DNA of 64,000 bases from Triatoma infestans (Eukaryota > Arthropoda > Insecta > Hemiptera > Reduviidae), in assembly GCA_011037195.1 (NCBI GenBank), contig JAAEAF010000666.1, positions 124,001-188,000 of the forward strand, in the 5' to 3' direction. The notes below the pieces were generated by a model. The model saw nothing but the letters and a program-made list of their open reading frames with translations. It made no database searches and was not told where the DNA came from. The first letter of the stretch is position 1. Every line of letters starts with the position of its first letter. Position numbers and translations under genes: made by a program. This document shows, piece after piece, positions 1 to 11,039 of this stretch.

Positions 1-905
1 CTCTATATTTATGTTAGAAGAAATGAGTAAAATTTGAATGAGTTGTCATCTGTTTATTATTATTGTATTGCAACAGGAACAAGAGAGAGTCGTGTAGCTG
101 ACCATAACAGAGTTTTTACTTTAATTATCTATAAATATAATGGCCAGAATTATTAAAATTTAAACATTATTTCTTAAAACCACCATAATTGAGGAGAGTC
201 TTCTAATACATTATTCAACCGTTATTTTTACTGCATGGAAAATACGAGGCCGAGATTTTCATACAATTATATATATAATGCATTTTTTATTATTATTCCA
301 GTAATTTTTTATCCATCTTATAAAAAGGGTATATCATTAATTTTAAATTATGAGTTATCGATCAGAGGCGTTTCCCTTGTCAATGAAATCGGAAGGGAGA
401 AAAGATTATTTATAATAGGAATTTTCTATAAAAAAAAAATTTCACCCCATTAGGCAAAACCTATTAATAACTTAATTTTTATTTTTTACTTCTTCTTTTT
501 TATTCATTTTATTTGAATCTGTTTGACAAGAAAATTAACTGAATTCATTCTGTAGTGATTGGCCAATCATTCTATTCAGGATTCAATTTTTATTTTAAAT
601 GTGATAGTAATGTGCTATCACATTACTATCCCCTTTATTCATTCAAGGCGAACATTTTTGGAATTTCAACTACATTAATGTTCTCCATTGTAGTGTAATG
701 ATAATATTATCAATATTCAATAACCAATACATCAATAGGTATTCAAAAACAAACAAAAATCTGGTGTGGAATACTTGCACGACTTTCTTTATGTTTAGTT
801 GGGCTGGCCGTAAAAAAGATGGTGGGATTTTAACTGGAGGGCTCTATGTCAAAACTAAGAAAGCTTGTGCAAATCTATATTTAAACTGATGCAATTTATA
901 CTACA
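1..905. other. AT-rich non-coding stretch with DR1 end fragments
   Basis: No gene is recognisable. Two eroded ends of the dispersed repeat DR1 are present: a minus-oriented one near 80-105 (AAGAGAGAGTCGTGTAG) and a plus-oriented one at 761-790 (CTGGTGTGGAATACTTGCAC followed by GACTTTCTTT). The first 30 bases match positions 46168-46197, which also lie just outside a DR1 end, so the shared sequence extends beyond the terminal signature. Confidence 0.5.
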
Positions 906-921
906 CGCGCTAAATCCATTT
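906..921. repeat. Target-site duplication, left copy, of SINE-1
   Basis: CGCGCTAAATCCATTT, identical to 1111-1126. The first few bases may be counted as element or target. Confidence 0.85.
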
Positions 922-1110
922 TTTAGTAAAGTAAAGTAAAGTAATGCCTATTTTTTCAGGCGGGCTTAACGTCCAACTACCAAATTAGGTGTCGTGGACG
1001 GGGGCTATTATCATTTTTTAAACAAATATAAAATTTAGCAGTTATACGCTGGGCTCGAACTGGGGTCCTCCCACTTACAAGTCCACGCTCATAACCACTA
1101 CACCAACACC
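922..1110 (-). mobile_element. tRNA-derived SINE (SINE-1) with target duplications
   Basis: Read on the minus strand, the right end carries RNA polymerase III internal promoter motifs: an A box TGGTGTAGTGG near 1095-1107 and a B box AGTTCGAGCCC near 1045-1055, spaced as in a tRNA gene. The body then runs leftwards to a tail of TTTAC units at 925-943, the kind of short-repeat tail typical of SINEs. Exact 16 bp copies of CGCGCTAAATCCATTT lie at 906-921 and 1111-1126, so the insertion is bounded by a target-site duplication. It has no coding capacity and would depend on a LINE for mobility. It sits beside or inside a DR1 copy. The tRNA of origin is not clear to me. Confidence 0.85.
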
Positions 1111-1126
1111 CGCGCTAAATCCATTT
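1111..1126. repeat. Target-site duplication, right copy, of SINE-1
   Basis: CGCGCTAAATCCATTT, identical to 906-921, directly next to the tRNA-like head of the SINE. Confidence 0.85.
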
Positions 1127-1470
1127 CTTTTGATATTTTTTATCTATGCATCAAGCATTCCACTCTAAAGGAAATCGTTGTAAACATTTTCAAGAAAATT
1201 CCAAAAAACTCAAAAACTTCAACTGTAAATGGCACTTCCGGTAAACCGATTTTCTCCAAATTTAAAATTCTATCAATGCTTATAATATGTACTCTGGTCG
1301 TAGGTGGTAAAAACCTATATTAGACTGAAGCGGTACTTTAGAGAAAGGCGTAACGCTATTGTTCCCCCGGAAACTACAAAAAAATCAATTTCCCCGAGAA
1401 AATTATTTCAAATAAAAGTGATATTTACTTGCGTAGATAGACTAGGAAGCTTAAACAAAATCGTTCGATT
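1127..1470 (+). repeat. DR1 dispersed repeat, internal portion
   Basis: Carries DR1 landmarks in the usual order: a diverged AAATCGTTG then TTTTCAAGAAAATTCC, CACTTCCGGTAAACCGA, TTTTCTCCAAATTT, GGTACTTTAGAGAAAG, then CAATTTCCCCGAGAAAA and CAAATAAAAGTGATA. The same series recurs at 27.9-28.6 kb and elsewhere. No terminal signature is attached here. Confidence 0.75.
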
Positions 1471-1483
1471 CTTACCTGATTGA

Positions 1484-1680
1484 AGATGTCTGGTGTTTCA
1501 TCTGTCTAGCATGCATATTTCTTCTATTACTGACCGGTTTCGGATTTTTATCCATTGTGAGAGTAAATTTATCAACCGAAACCGGTTCGGCTGGCCGTAA
1601 CCGGTATAAAAGAAATAGCGACGGAAAAATTCCACATGTTAGCTAGCATTGCGGGCCCATCCACATATTCAATGATACAA
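1484..1680. repeat. DR2 palindromic repeat, copy 1 (eroded)
   Basis: Matches the repeat at 10686-10915 along its length: GTCTGGTGTTTCATC, TAGCATGCATATTT, TGACCGGTTTCGGATTTT, and at the far end GCATTGCGGGCCCATCCAC with CACATATTCAA. The inverted arms that are perfect in the other copy are decayed here. Non-coding; the class is unknown to me. Confidence 0.65.
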
Positions 1681-2815
1681 GCTGGTCTGCTAGAAATTGT
1701 GGAGGCAGCAAACTAAATAGAATAGACACTAACTTAATGCCTGGACATGAAAGACATCGGGGAAACCAATAGCTGGTTGAACTGAAACTGTACAGTGCAC
1801 ATCTTAAGATATCCACAACCTCATACCTGTTCGAATTGAAACTGTCCCTGGTTTGATACGAAACCTACATTTTGCCATATTGTCATGGCTTCTTCATAAT
1901 ATTTAAACCACTGTCAACTTTTGGATCGTTATCACTTGCGTTGTTACTGCAGTTATTGTACATTGTTATACGTGCAGATGAAATAAACAATGGCTAAATA
2001 CTAAAAGATAATAATAATACTAGAATTCAGGTATGCTATTGGAGAAGCATGTTCTCTTGTGAAGGTCTGGTTTTGGGTAGGGGAAATTTGATTCGCTTAT
2101 GCGACAGACCAATCTGATAAGTCTTATCAAGGCTGTGTGGATTGCTTAATCTGTTTTAAAAACAGAGGGTGTTACCACTATGTATCCCAAGGGATTGTAT
2201 TTGCAGTGGTAGGTTCTAGAGACCAGCTCTTTTAATGCTATTATCTATTCTCTAAATAGAGCCATTAATTTACTAAAGAAGCCACCACAAGTGTGTGGTA
2301 CATTAAAGTGAGCCACGGTTTTTGTTTATCTCATAATTCAACGAACTCTTTGGTCCGGACGATAACTCAAATGGAATTAGATCACATAGTCGTTTTTGTT
2401 ATTTATTGATTTTACTAATCTTTGATGGCGCTTTTGAGTGAATTTCTTACATTTGATGAACTTGAAAAGAACTGTAGGTATTGATTGTTATTTTTTCCTA
2501 ACCTCATGATGATATTTTGATAATACGAAATAGCTTACATCTGTTTTGCTGTCGTATACCCCTGTATACTCTGCAGCCTCTTTCTAGTGCCGGATATTCA
2601 AAATAATATGGGTAATCTCGTAGCTGACTATACTTTGCAGCCTTTGGTCAACTAATCTCTTTAACAGGCATCTTTGATACATACCCCGTTTAGAGAGGTC
2701 GCCATGCCTTAGTTTCATCTACATCTCCATAACAATTCGGCATAAACAGTTTACAAATTGTAGAGTAATGATTGTTCAATAGTTTTAGTAACTTTTACTA
2801 TCTCTTAATGTTTTT
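1681..2815. other. Non-coding stretch, nothing recognised
   Basis: No protein-like reading frame, RNA gene or repeat that I can assign. Only short interrupted frames occur on either strand. Confidence 0.4.
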
Positions 2816-2819
2816 AACG

Positions 2820-3230
2820 GTTCCTTTTAACGACGCTTTGGGTGTGTGTGTTTGTGTGAGTGTTACTTGCAATTATATAAACAAAATATCTCTAGAATGA
2901 AACAATGCAAGCCCAAAAGTAATATTCTTTTTGGAGATTAACACCTATTTTTCGTCAAAATCTGTCACCTAAACGTGCAGCGTTGCGCAACGTGAGTTGT
3001 TGCGCTAAAGGTTTCCAACTTGCTTGAAATATTTTTCTGGAAAAATTGATTTGAGGGGTTAAAAGAGGAGCTGACAGGATGCTTCGTTCGATAATGTAGC
3101 GGCTCATATCACCATGTACAGTGTTATCGCCTACTGAATGGACAGGTGACTGTGAACAGGTAGCACAAGAGTTCCTGATGAAGAGTTTCGCTTGCTTTTG
3201 ATCTCGCAAATTAATTCACAGTGTCAAATG
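2820..3230 (-). repeat. Degenerate DR1 copy, reverse orientation
   Basis: A GT-rich stretch (2841-2860), ATATAAACAAAATATCTC, and TTTTTCTGGAAAAATTGATT followed by GAGGGGTTAAAAGAG appear in the order expected of a reversed DR1 copy. An 84-codon minus-strand frame across 2955-3209 is mostly repeat sequence and I do not regard it as a gene. Confidence 0.4.
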
Positions 3231-3379
3231 TTTAGTTGTACATTAATATTGTATTTCCTTTGGCGAAATATTACATTTTAACTGAAACCACAGCTTAGAA
3301 ATAAGTAAAACATCTTAGCTCTTCCAGACTTTGCCAAATCAATTTCTCTTCGAATAAATTTTCAAATAAATATTGTAGG

Positions 3380-5820
3380 TCCATAACAAACAGTTAGTAG
3401 GTGTACTTATATAAATTTTCCCACCCATAATCGCCATTAAGATATTTTATTACTTCGTCATAGCTAATAAGCTATTGTCCTAACCATCTCAGCCTGAACT
3501 CTTGCAATATTGGGCAAAACCCTATAAAATGAATTACATTTTCTACTTCACCTAAATTACACAGTGCGCACTTATGCGCTCTCTCTTCCCTACTGATATT
3601 GTAATTTAAGTTCAGCGACTCTCCTCTCAGTTTCATGATTATTGACATCTTCCTACTGTTATTTACATCGTTAATGTATGTTTACCAACTAAACTAGTAT
3701 TTAATTCTTTGTACAATACATGAAATCCAGAGCGGGTAGCGCTAGACCTTAGATTATGCTCGAATTCCCTGTTTATGTTTTCTAACAGATTTTCAAATAA
3801 ATCCCTATCGTCATTCTGATTATAGTTAAACATTGGTAATCCATATTTATTACATAATTGTTGGCATTCTTTGTACCAATATATTTTTTTATGAATAATT
3901 TCTTGCGCTACCAGTTTAACGAGACGCACTTGGAGCATTACCCCTTTTAATATAATTATAATGCACTTTAAGAGTGAAATTGAAGAGTGGTTTTACATTT
4001 GTTTCCGAGTATATAATATAGTGAGGCACATACCTGGGTAGCATGAACAGTTTTTAAGAAAAAATGTATTAATTTTCTCAACATTTTGGTGCCGCTGGTG
4101 TCCCCATACTTGTGCCGCATAGCACATTATAGCCCTCACTACCGAGGCGAAAACCTTAGATTTAGCAATCAATGTAACGTCTTTGTTGCTAATAAAGTGC
4201 TGTAATGTATCAAAATTGCCGTCTTTGCTATGCCCAGTTTCTCTTCAAAATGTTTAGTTAGTGACAACTGTGGGGTCAGCCAACACCCAGGTACTTATAA
4301 TATTTTACTATCTCTATATTTTCCCCATTCAACTTCCACCGCTCCCTCTTACTTAATTTTCCCCCATTCATGAACACCATAATTTTAGATTTAGTTAGGT
4401 TAATTGTCAAGTCCATAGAGCAATGTTCTTAGCTAATCTAATTATCATAGTTTGTAATACCAGTGGATCCGTAGCCAGAAGAACAATGTCGTCTGCATAC
4501 ATTAGACATCTTATATGCACTCTATTAATGCTTACACCACCACCCAGACATTCATCCAGATCGTTCAGAAATAGGGAGAATAGGAGTGGGGAGAGCAAAC
4601 AACCCTGCTTAAGTCCCATGTTAGTTTGAAAATTTGGGGTCAATCCATCACGCGTCCATACTGAAGATTACTATTCAAGTAGAGATTCTGTAATACATTA
4701 ATGAATTTGTTTGAAATACCGAGTGTATATAATTTATAGTAAAGCGCGTGTCTATCAGGGGAATCAAATGCTGATTTAAAATCCACAAAGAACGCGTAGA
4801 CTTTTTTCCTTTTTTGCGCGGTAATTAATTTAATTAAATTGGTTAAAATAGAAATATTGTCCATTGTTGAGTACCCTTTCCGGAATCCTGCTTGACATTC
4901 ACAAAGGATATTATTTTCATTCACCCATCGTTCTAATCTTGCCAATAATAGCCCGTGAACAACTTGACAATAGAATCCAAGAAAGAGATACCTCTATAAT
5001 TTGTTACGGAATTAATATCTCCTTCTTTATGAAGCCGGTAAATGATAGTTTTATTGAAACTACTGGGAACTTTTACAAATTCAAAAATATAATTATAAAA
5101 TTTCAATAAGTTTTCTTGGAAATTTGAACTGCTGTTTTTAAAAAATTCAAAAGGGACTCTGTCAAAACCAGGGGCTTTACTCGCTTTTGACTTTATTATG
5201 ACACACTGTAGCTCATTCAATTCAAAAGGTTTATCTAAAATTTCGAGTTCATTAAATGGGGGGGTCATAAAGTACATGATCTGCACACAAGTTGGGGTTT
5301 AATAATTTACTGAAATGGTCCCTCCACTCTTCACTGTTGATTCCCGGACTAATAGCGAAATTATGTTTTTCAAACTTTTTGACTACATCCCAGAAATCTT
5401 TACTGTCTCTAACAGAATGAAGCTTTTCTAATAAATACAATATATACTCTTTCTTTTTTTTCTTACAAAGTTGTTTATATCGATAGAGTTTATAAACGTA
5501 TTGCTGTTTAATAAAAGGAGACCCAGATTTTCTAAATAATTTTAAAAATTTAAATGTTTGCCTCCTACTATTTCTTCACTCGGAGTCAAACTATTTCTGA
5601 TTGGGCTGATCCCTAAAGCTGTCACCATAATATCTCATACCTAAGCTTGCCGCGTTTCTGATCGTATGAATGAAAAAATTTGCACCCTCCTGCGGATCCC
5701 GAGGGAACCCATTTATTACGGCCAACCTCTTCCTAAAAAACTGCTCATCATTCCTGGTCCATAACAATCTAGGAAGTAATGGAAGGTATAATCTTTTTTC
5801 CAGTTTACAGACAGATTATT
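3380..5820 (-). mobile_element. LINE-B: 5'-truncated non-LTR retrotransposon
   Basis: A minus-strand LINE starting at about 5820 in the linker between endonuclease and reverse transcriptase and running to a decayed C-terminal zinc-binding segment near 3480-3560. It is related to LINE-A next to it: both share the AFFVDF/AFFLDF motif A context, QGCLLSPLLF motif B and the same C-terminal organisation. Its left part on the minus strand (ORF1 and endonuclease) is absent, and the truncation point coincides with the 3' end of LINE-A. The clade is not settled from sequence alone; a Jockey/CR1-like group is possible. Confidence 0.8.
3440..5815 (-). pseudogene. LINE-B ORF2 remnant (reverse transcriptase)
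   Basis: Reverse transcriptase of a non-LTR element, broken into several frames. Order on the minus strand: EN-RT linker (5815-5287, ending in the NSEEWRDHFSKLL context), RT fingers (SKAPGFDRVPFEFFKN, about 5150), NYRGISFLDS (about 5000), motif A AFFVDFKSAFDS (about 4780), motif B GLKQGCLLSPLLF (about 4600), and motif C MYADDIVLLA (about 4495) with both catalytic aspartates intact. The thumb and C-terminus continue to 3663, then a C-terminal CALCNLG...HFIGFCP zinc-binding motif near 3500-3575. Stops and frameshifts separate these pieces, so no functional enzyme is expected. No endonuclease is present. Confidence 0.8.
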
Positions 5821-5835
5821 TTTTCATTTCAAGTC

Positions 5836-5841
5836 TTTATT
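5836..5841 (-). promoter_or_regulatory. Polyadenylation signal of LINE-A
   Basis: AATAAA on the minus strand, followed within about 11 bases by an A-rich run at the apparent 3' end of the element. Confidence 0.5.
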
Positions 5842-6079
5842 AGTACAAAATTAACTGTTTACAAACAAGGTGAAAATAAACTAAACTTTAAAGACATCAA
5901 CCATGGTCTAACGACCGTCGGTGGAGTGGATAATATATATCAAACCAATACATAAAATTAACTATAAATAAAAGGATTATACAATACTTATGTAAAGGAA
6001 AATTAAAGGCTACTTATCGCAATATTATTTAAAATATTATAAAAAACAATACAGTTATTAGCATAAGTTAAACTATAAA

Positions 6080-8597
6080 TTATACCAGGCTTCTACCCAT
6101 GCTATAAACAGCTATGCAGCAATTAGCCAACAGTGACCAGTCAGAACCATTTAAAATATTCAACATTTCAGCACTTGAAATGTACATATTGCCAAAATAT
6201 TTCAATCTGACCTCACACAATCTAGGACAGATGACTAAATAATGATAGGTACGATCGATTATTATCTCATCACACAATGGACAATATTCTTCTGTTCTAT
6301 CACCACGATAAGGTGTAGAACTACCTAAATTGATCACACCAGCTCGAGCCTTAATGATCCACCTGATATTCTCCAATGACAGATTGCTTTTAAAATAATG
6401 GTTGTTTCCTAAATTAAAATTAAGCTCTCTATAAATACTGTAGAAACCACATTCTGACATTTTGAGCTCAAAACATTTCTTATACTGTAACTGGACAGAT
6501 TTGACTAAACAATCAAAATTACTACTCCATGAAGCTACATTTTTGAGATTGAATTCTAAATTTAGTTGAAATTTATTTACAATATTAGTGATTTCAGCAA
6601 ACCAAAATAACTTCTCTCTGACAATATGAGTGGCAACTGTTTTCGGTAATCTATAATCACTCACGGCATAAGCTTTGACAATATAATTGAAGTGCAGATT
6701 AAGGGTGTCAATGTAAATTGGAAAGTAATTAGTTTCATTATAAATATAGACGGAACAAATACAGGCAATTTGAACGATTTCTTAATGAAAAAACGGTAAA
6801 GTTTTTCCAACTCCTCATAATACTCTCCACCCCAAACCTGGGCTGCATAACACGCTATGGAGCGACTTACAGTATTGAATAATTTGTTTCGAATAATAAT
6901 TTATGTTAGTATTTTCTATAAACCGCATCCGTAGAGAGTTCAGCCCTTGTTTGGCTTTAGACACTTTATTTTTCACATGTTTAGAGAATGATAATTTGGA
7001 GGTTAGAGTCACACCCAAGTATTTATAATCATTTACCGTTTCTATTTGTTCGTTCCGGTAATACCATTTCTTATTTTTCAAAAATTTGCCTCCATTCCTA
7101 AAAATAACAATCTTAGATTTATTCATGTTAATTTTCAGATTCCACAGACTTATATATTTACACAGGGAATTAATCATTCTTTGCAGCGTCTGAGGCTCTG
7201 AGGCAAGAAGCAAAATATTATCAGAAAATGCTAATAATCTTATCTTTTTGTTTCCGATCAGCACCCCCTCCATCTAGACACTCTTCAATATCATTAATAA
7301 ATAAAGCAAATAGGAGAGGACTGAGCAGACAACCTTGCTTGACACCCATTTCTATGCCGAATTCAGGCCCCTTCCCTCCCTACCCCAAACGCATCCTACA
7401 GTGTCTGTGAGAAGTCCCTCTATTGACCCTCAGAGCTTTGTAGACAGACCCAGATTGCTAAGTTTGAGGAATAGAGCGTAGTGGTCTACTGTATCAAAAG
7501 CGCTGGTAAAATCTAAGAAAAAGGCGTACACTTTTTGTCTTTTAGTGTTAAGTTTCAATTTAACTAGATTAACCAATGTAAATATGTTGTCAATAGTGGC
7601 GTAATTTTTCCTAAAACCAGCGTGAAACTCGTGAAGGATACTATCATTAGCCCATTCAGTTAACCTTTCTAAAATTAATGCGGAGTACACTTTGCCAACC
7701 ACATTATTGAAGGAAATACCTCTATAATTTGTGACCACATTGCAATTGTCTTTCTTTAAAAGAGGGAAAATTACAGATTTTCTGAAGCTGGATGGTACAT
7801 AACCAAAATCAAAAATTTTGTTAAACACATCCAACAACACAGACAGATTAATTGACAGAGAAATTGGCATATGGTCTGAAAATATCTCATTCGGAACTTT
7901 AAAATCTACATCATGTTCTAATAAATCTAAATGCACACAACACACATCATTAACCGAACAGCCTGGCCCTCCTATAAACGTATATTCTCCCTCTGTATCC
8001 CCTTTTGTCTACCATTCATTATCACAAGGTTGTAATTCTCACATAAATCAAGAATTTTTCTACCATTTGATTTACAATACAATCCTTCGATTTTCTAATG
8101 GACACTGCCTCGTGTAATGTGGGCATCACTTCTAAAGGAATTATTTGGCGTTCCCCTATCCTCGGGTTACAATCCCCGATTATGACAAATTTATACCCAG
8201 GGTAAGAATCCAACAAATTTTCCATAATTTCAAACTCGCATTCCCAATTATTAATATTAATATATACTGGGTACAGAAAAAATTCTGCACCACTCAAATT
8301 ACATCTAATTAAGTTACTACTATTTAATGGCACAAATTCAAATGAGTCTGTAAACCAGCAGTTATTTTTCACACCACACAACGCCCCACCTTTAGCTCTA
8401 CCAAACTTTGATGATCTACTTGCGCTTTCCCAGAATAATTTATACCCCTTAAAAAAAATTTCAAACAGGTGTACATCTTTTTCTTCCACATGGGTTTCTA
8501 ATAAAATGAAAATTTCGAAACTTTTGACAAAATTAAAAAAATTTACTTCATCGATTTTATTCTTAAAACCACCTATATTGTAACTTACAACAGACAA
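6080..8597 (-). pseudogene. LINE-A ORF2 (AP endonuclease + reverse transcriptase), deleted and frameshifted
   Basis: The start at 8597 opens MSVVSYNIGGFKNKID, the usual N-terminus of an APE-type endonuclease. ETHVEE and IIGDCNPRIG follow, and the endonuclease C-terminus SDHMPISLSINL is near 7870. That segment is joined directly to SSFRKSVIFPLLKKD of the reverse transcriptase, so the EN-RT linker and first RT block are deleted. Motif A is AFFLDFTSAFDTVD (about 7480); motif B, GVKQGCLLSPLLF, is near 7340 in another frame. Motif C reads FSDN (7217-7228) instead of the usual YADD. The C-terminal part (6664-6080) includes ARAGVINLGSSTPYRGDR and a CPLC...HYLVICP zinc-binding motif. It cannot encode an active enzyme. 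Confidence 0.85.
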
Positions 8598-8632
8598 ATG
8601 ATGAAATTCAGACGATTGTCGACGGCCTGGAG

Positions 8633-9513
8633 TCAGCAGTTTTTTGGGTTTGGAACCTTAATATTTCTTAGATTTGCCATTGTGAATTGCTGGTTCGTCA
8701 TCTGCTTCAATACCTGCACCCCATCTTCTTCACCCGTCATGAGTCCCCTTCCATCCTCCCAATGAAATTTTTTATTGTTGTACACAAAAAAACTGTCGCT
8801 CATGATAATTCTCGCATCCGGATGAACTGTTTTTATTTTAAACCTTATTTCCAGTAATTTCATTTTCTTATTTCTTATATCATATGGAAGATCTTTGTTT
8901 ACCCAAATACCCGTTCCTTTAAGTTTTTTTGTATTCTTCAGTATTTTAACCACATCCCAAGTCCTAATGAATTCCATCAGTAACGGGCGGTTTTCCCTAT
9001 CCTTGCGGCCTACTTTAAATGCTTAATGATTAATAGTTCGTCTTTTATACCAAGAATGCTACTGCATAATTCCTTAACTACTGTAATTTCCTCACCTTCC
9101 TTGATTATGGGAATACCACCGAAAATTAACCTTTTTCGTTTAGAAAACATTATCAAATTGTCCACTGTGTTTTTGAGTTACAAATTTTGACCTTTCAAGT
9201 TACTTATTTCCCTTTTCATGGCTGTGTTTTCGTCTGTTAATTTAATTAATTGATTCTCCAGCCTACTACAATCTTCTTTATTTGGCAACAATTTTATTTT
9301 TTCATCCAACATTATGTTAAATTTTTTCAGAAGGTCGTCTACATTCATATTTTCAGAATGTAATTTGTCTTCCGTGTCGCTTAACTGTTTGTTCTTATAC
9401 AAAATTAACTCTGGCGAACTGTTACTTCTCCTACGCTTAATAGGAGTGTTTGCAGGTGATGAAGAAATAACGAAATTATCTGTTATATTTTCGTATGATC
9501 TGCGGCCAGTCAT
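8633..9513 (-). pseudogene. LINE-A ORF1 (RNA-binding coiled-coil protein), frameshifted
   Basis: The N-terminal part (9513-9178) begins MTGRRSYENITDNF and has a basic, serine-rich segment with KRRRSNSSPE, then a heptad-like charged segment (LLKKFNIMLDEKIKLL; RLENQLIKLTDENTAMKREI) suggesting a coiled coil. After a frame break near 9175, RLIFGGIPIIKEGEEITVV is readable. A second break near 9010 precedes ENRPLLMEF and the C-terminal part (8977-8633), which has the charged, RNA-binding-like character of LINE ORF1 C-termini. LINE ORF1 proteins coat element RNA. The position just upstream of the endonuclease supports the assignment. At least two frameshifts are present. Confidence 0.65.
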
Positions 9514-9539
9514 AGAGCAACATAAAAGATAGTAATTTA

Positions 9540-10680
9540 CCTTCTTATTTCAAATAACTGCGAGTGGTAGAGTAGGCGTGTCCGTACAGTATCTTCTTAC
9601 CTCCCACCAGATTACGGGTATTATCTACCTTTCTTACGGGTATTTATAATTTTTCGTTATTAAATTATATCACTTATAATTAGATTTTTTACGATTGATT
9701 TTCAATGTATTAAACAATTGTTTACACAGCCGAACGCCACACACTTGCTTTCAGTGGTTTCTCGAAAAATCGGTATCCAAAACGATTCTTCTACCACTAA
9801 AAACACAAAAAATGCAGAGCACTAAACGAACGACTGTTCACCACCAAGTCACGGGGTCAACTCAACAAACAGTTAGTATCTAACTAATAATTATCAGAAC
9901 TGCTTTTGTGGAAATTGCAACAACAACAAAAATTTAAAAACACATCCGTTGCACTCATCCGGTTGCCAGATTTTTGATCGAAACCTTCTGATGCATCCAT
10001 CTGCTGGGGTTTCTTGAATAGAATGTCAAATTCCCTTCAGAGCCAACGTAGTGAATCTATTACTGAAACTATGTAGCAATCTTATTTTTTGATACATTTT
10101 AACCGAGTATATACGAGTATGTATTAAATAAATTCTTGCTTGCAAATCATCCAACTTAAACTGGTTCCAAACATATCTATGCAATACAATACAATAATTT
10201 TCCACTGAAATGTATTCTTGTTGAGAATCTTATCGATATGATGATGTTGAAGCTATCGATAGCTTAGTCAGAATGACTTTAACCCAATCAATGATTGCAT
10301 TAAACTAAGATCGTAACTACGTTAAACAGATTCACATTTTTGTAGTTCTTTACTCTCACAGTAGGCAGAGATCACAGTGTTCAATGAAACCGTGTTTTTA
10401 TTATGATGATATATTATACATAAATTTCATTAAACTTACAGCGTATTCACTATATATACGAGTATATGACTTAATGGTGGCTTGTAGTATCTACCAGCAC
10501 ATTTTGAACGATGTTTATGCTGGCCGAATAATGCTCCAACATTACCACTTAACCCACTATCTCTGGATTCTAAATCCTCGTACCATACTTTTTTTGCACC
10601 TAACTGCCAACTTCTAACATAAATAAGAATTTAGTTTAAATTTACTTCTGTTATGTTTATAACATAAATATGTGAATTCA
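9540..10680. other. Non-coding stretch, nothing recognised
   Basis: No convincing protein, RNA or repeat. I looked here for the missing 5' half of LINE-B upstream of LINE-A and found none. Confidence 0.4.
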
Positions 10681-10685
10681 TTCAG

Positions 10686-10915
10686 GTCTGGTATTTTATC
10701 CGTCGTAGCATGCATATTTATTTTGTTCCTGACCGGTTGCGGATTTTCATCCATCGCAACAGTAAATTTTTTTCATTTCGTGCCGAGAGTTCATTTCAAA
10801 CGCAATGTTTTCATTTCATTGACACTTGTGGTTTCGAAAACACGGCCTACTACGACGGATAAAATACCACATATTATCAAGCATTGCGGATCCAGCCACA
10901 TATTCAACAATTAAT
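10686..10915. repeat. DR2 palindromic repeat, copy 2, with perfect 20 bp inverted arms
   Basis: TGGTATTTTATCCGTCGTAG at 10689-10708 is the exact reverse complement of 10850-10869. The interior contains CTGACCGGTTGCGGATTTT and the right flank CACATATTATCAAGCATT. The related copy at 1484-1680 shares interior and right flank but not the intact arms. The structure resembles a small fold-back or MITE-like element; no transposase of its own is visible. A short plus-strand frame through it (10672-10914) is an accident of the repeat. Confidence 0.65.
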
Positions 10916-11039
10916 TCTGGATTTTTTTTTTAATTTACAAAAAAAAAAAATCTGTTTGAAACATCTACATTATTTTATCTTAGCAATTATTAAAATTTTT
11001 TATTGAAAAACTGTTAATTATGAATTATACTGTGTGACA

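Larger units (their letters stand above)
5822..9535 (-). mobile_element. LINE-A: non-LTR retrotransposon with ORF1 and ORF2, decayed
   Basis: A minus-strand LINE. It starts near 9535 with ORF1 and continues through an endonuclease, a shortened reverse transcriptase and a C-terminal domain. It ends near 5822 with AATAAA (minus strand, 5836-5841) and a short A-rich run (GAAATGAAAAAATAA), which looks like its polyadenylated 3' end. Internal deletions and frameshifts make it defective. It is immediately followed on the same strand by LINE-B, a relative. I see no clear target-site duplication. Confidence 0.8.

Noticed and set aside
1040..1110. Functional tRNA gene
   Set aside because: The tRNA-like segment has promoter boxes but is joined to a SINE body and flanked by target duplications; it does not form a proper tRNA.
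2955..3209. 84-codon minus-strand frame
   Set aside because: Most of it is reversed DR1 sequence; no family resemblance.
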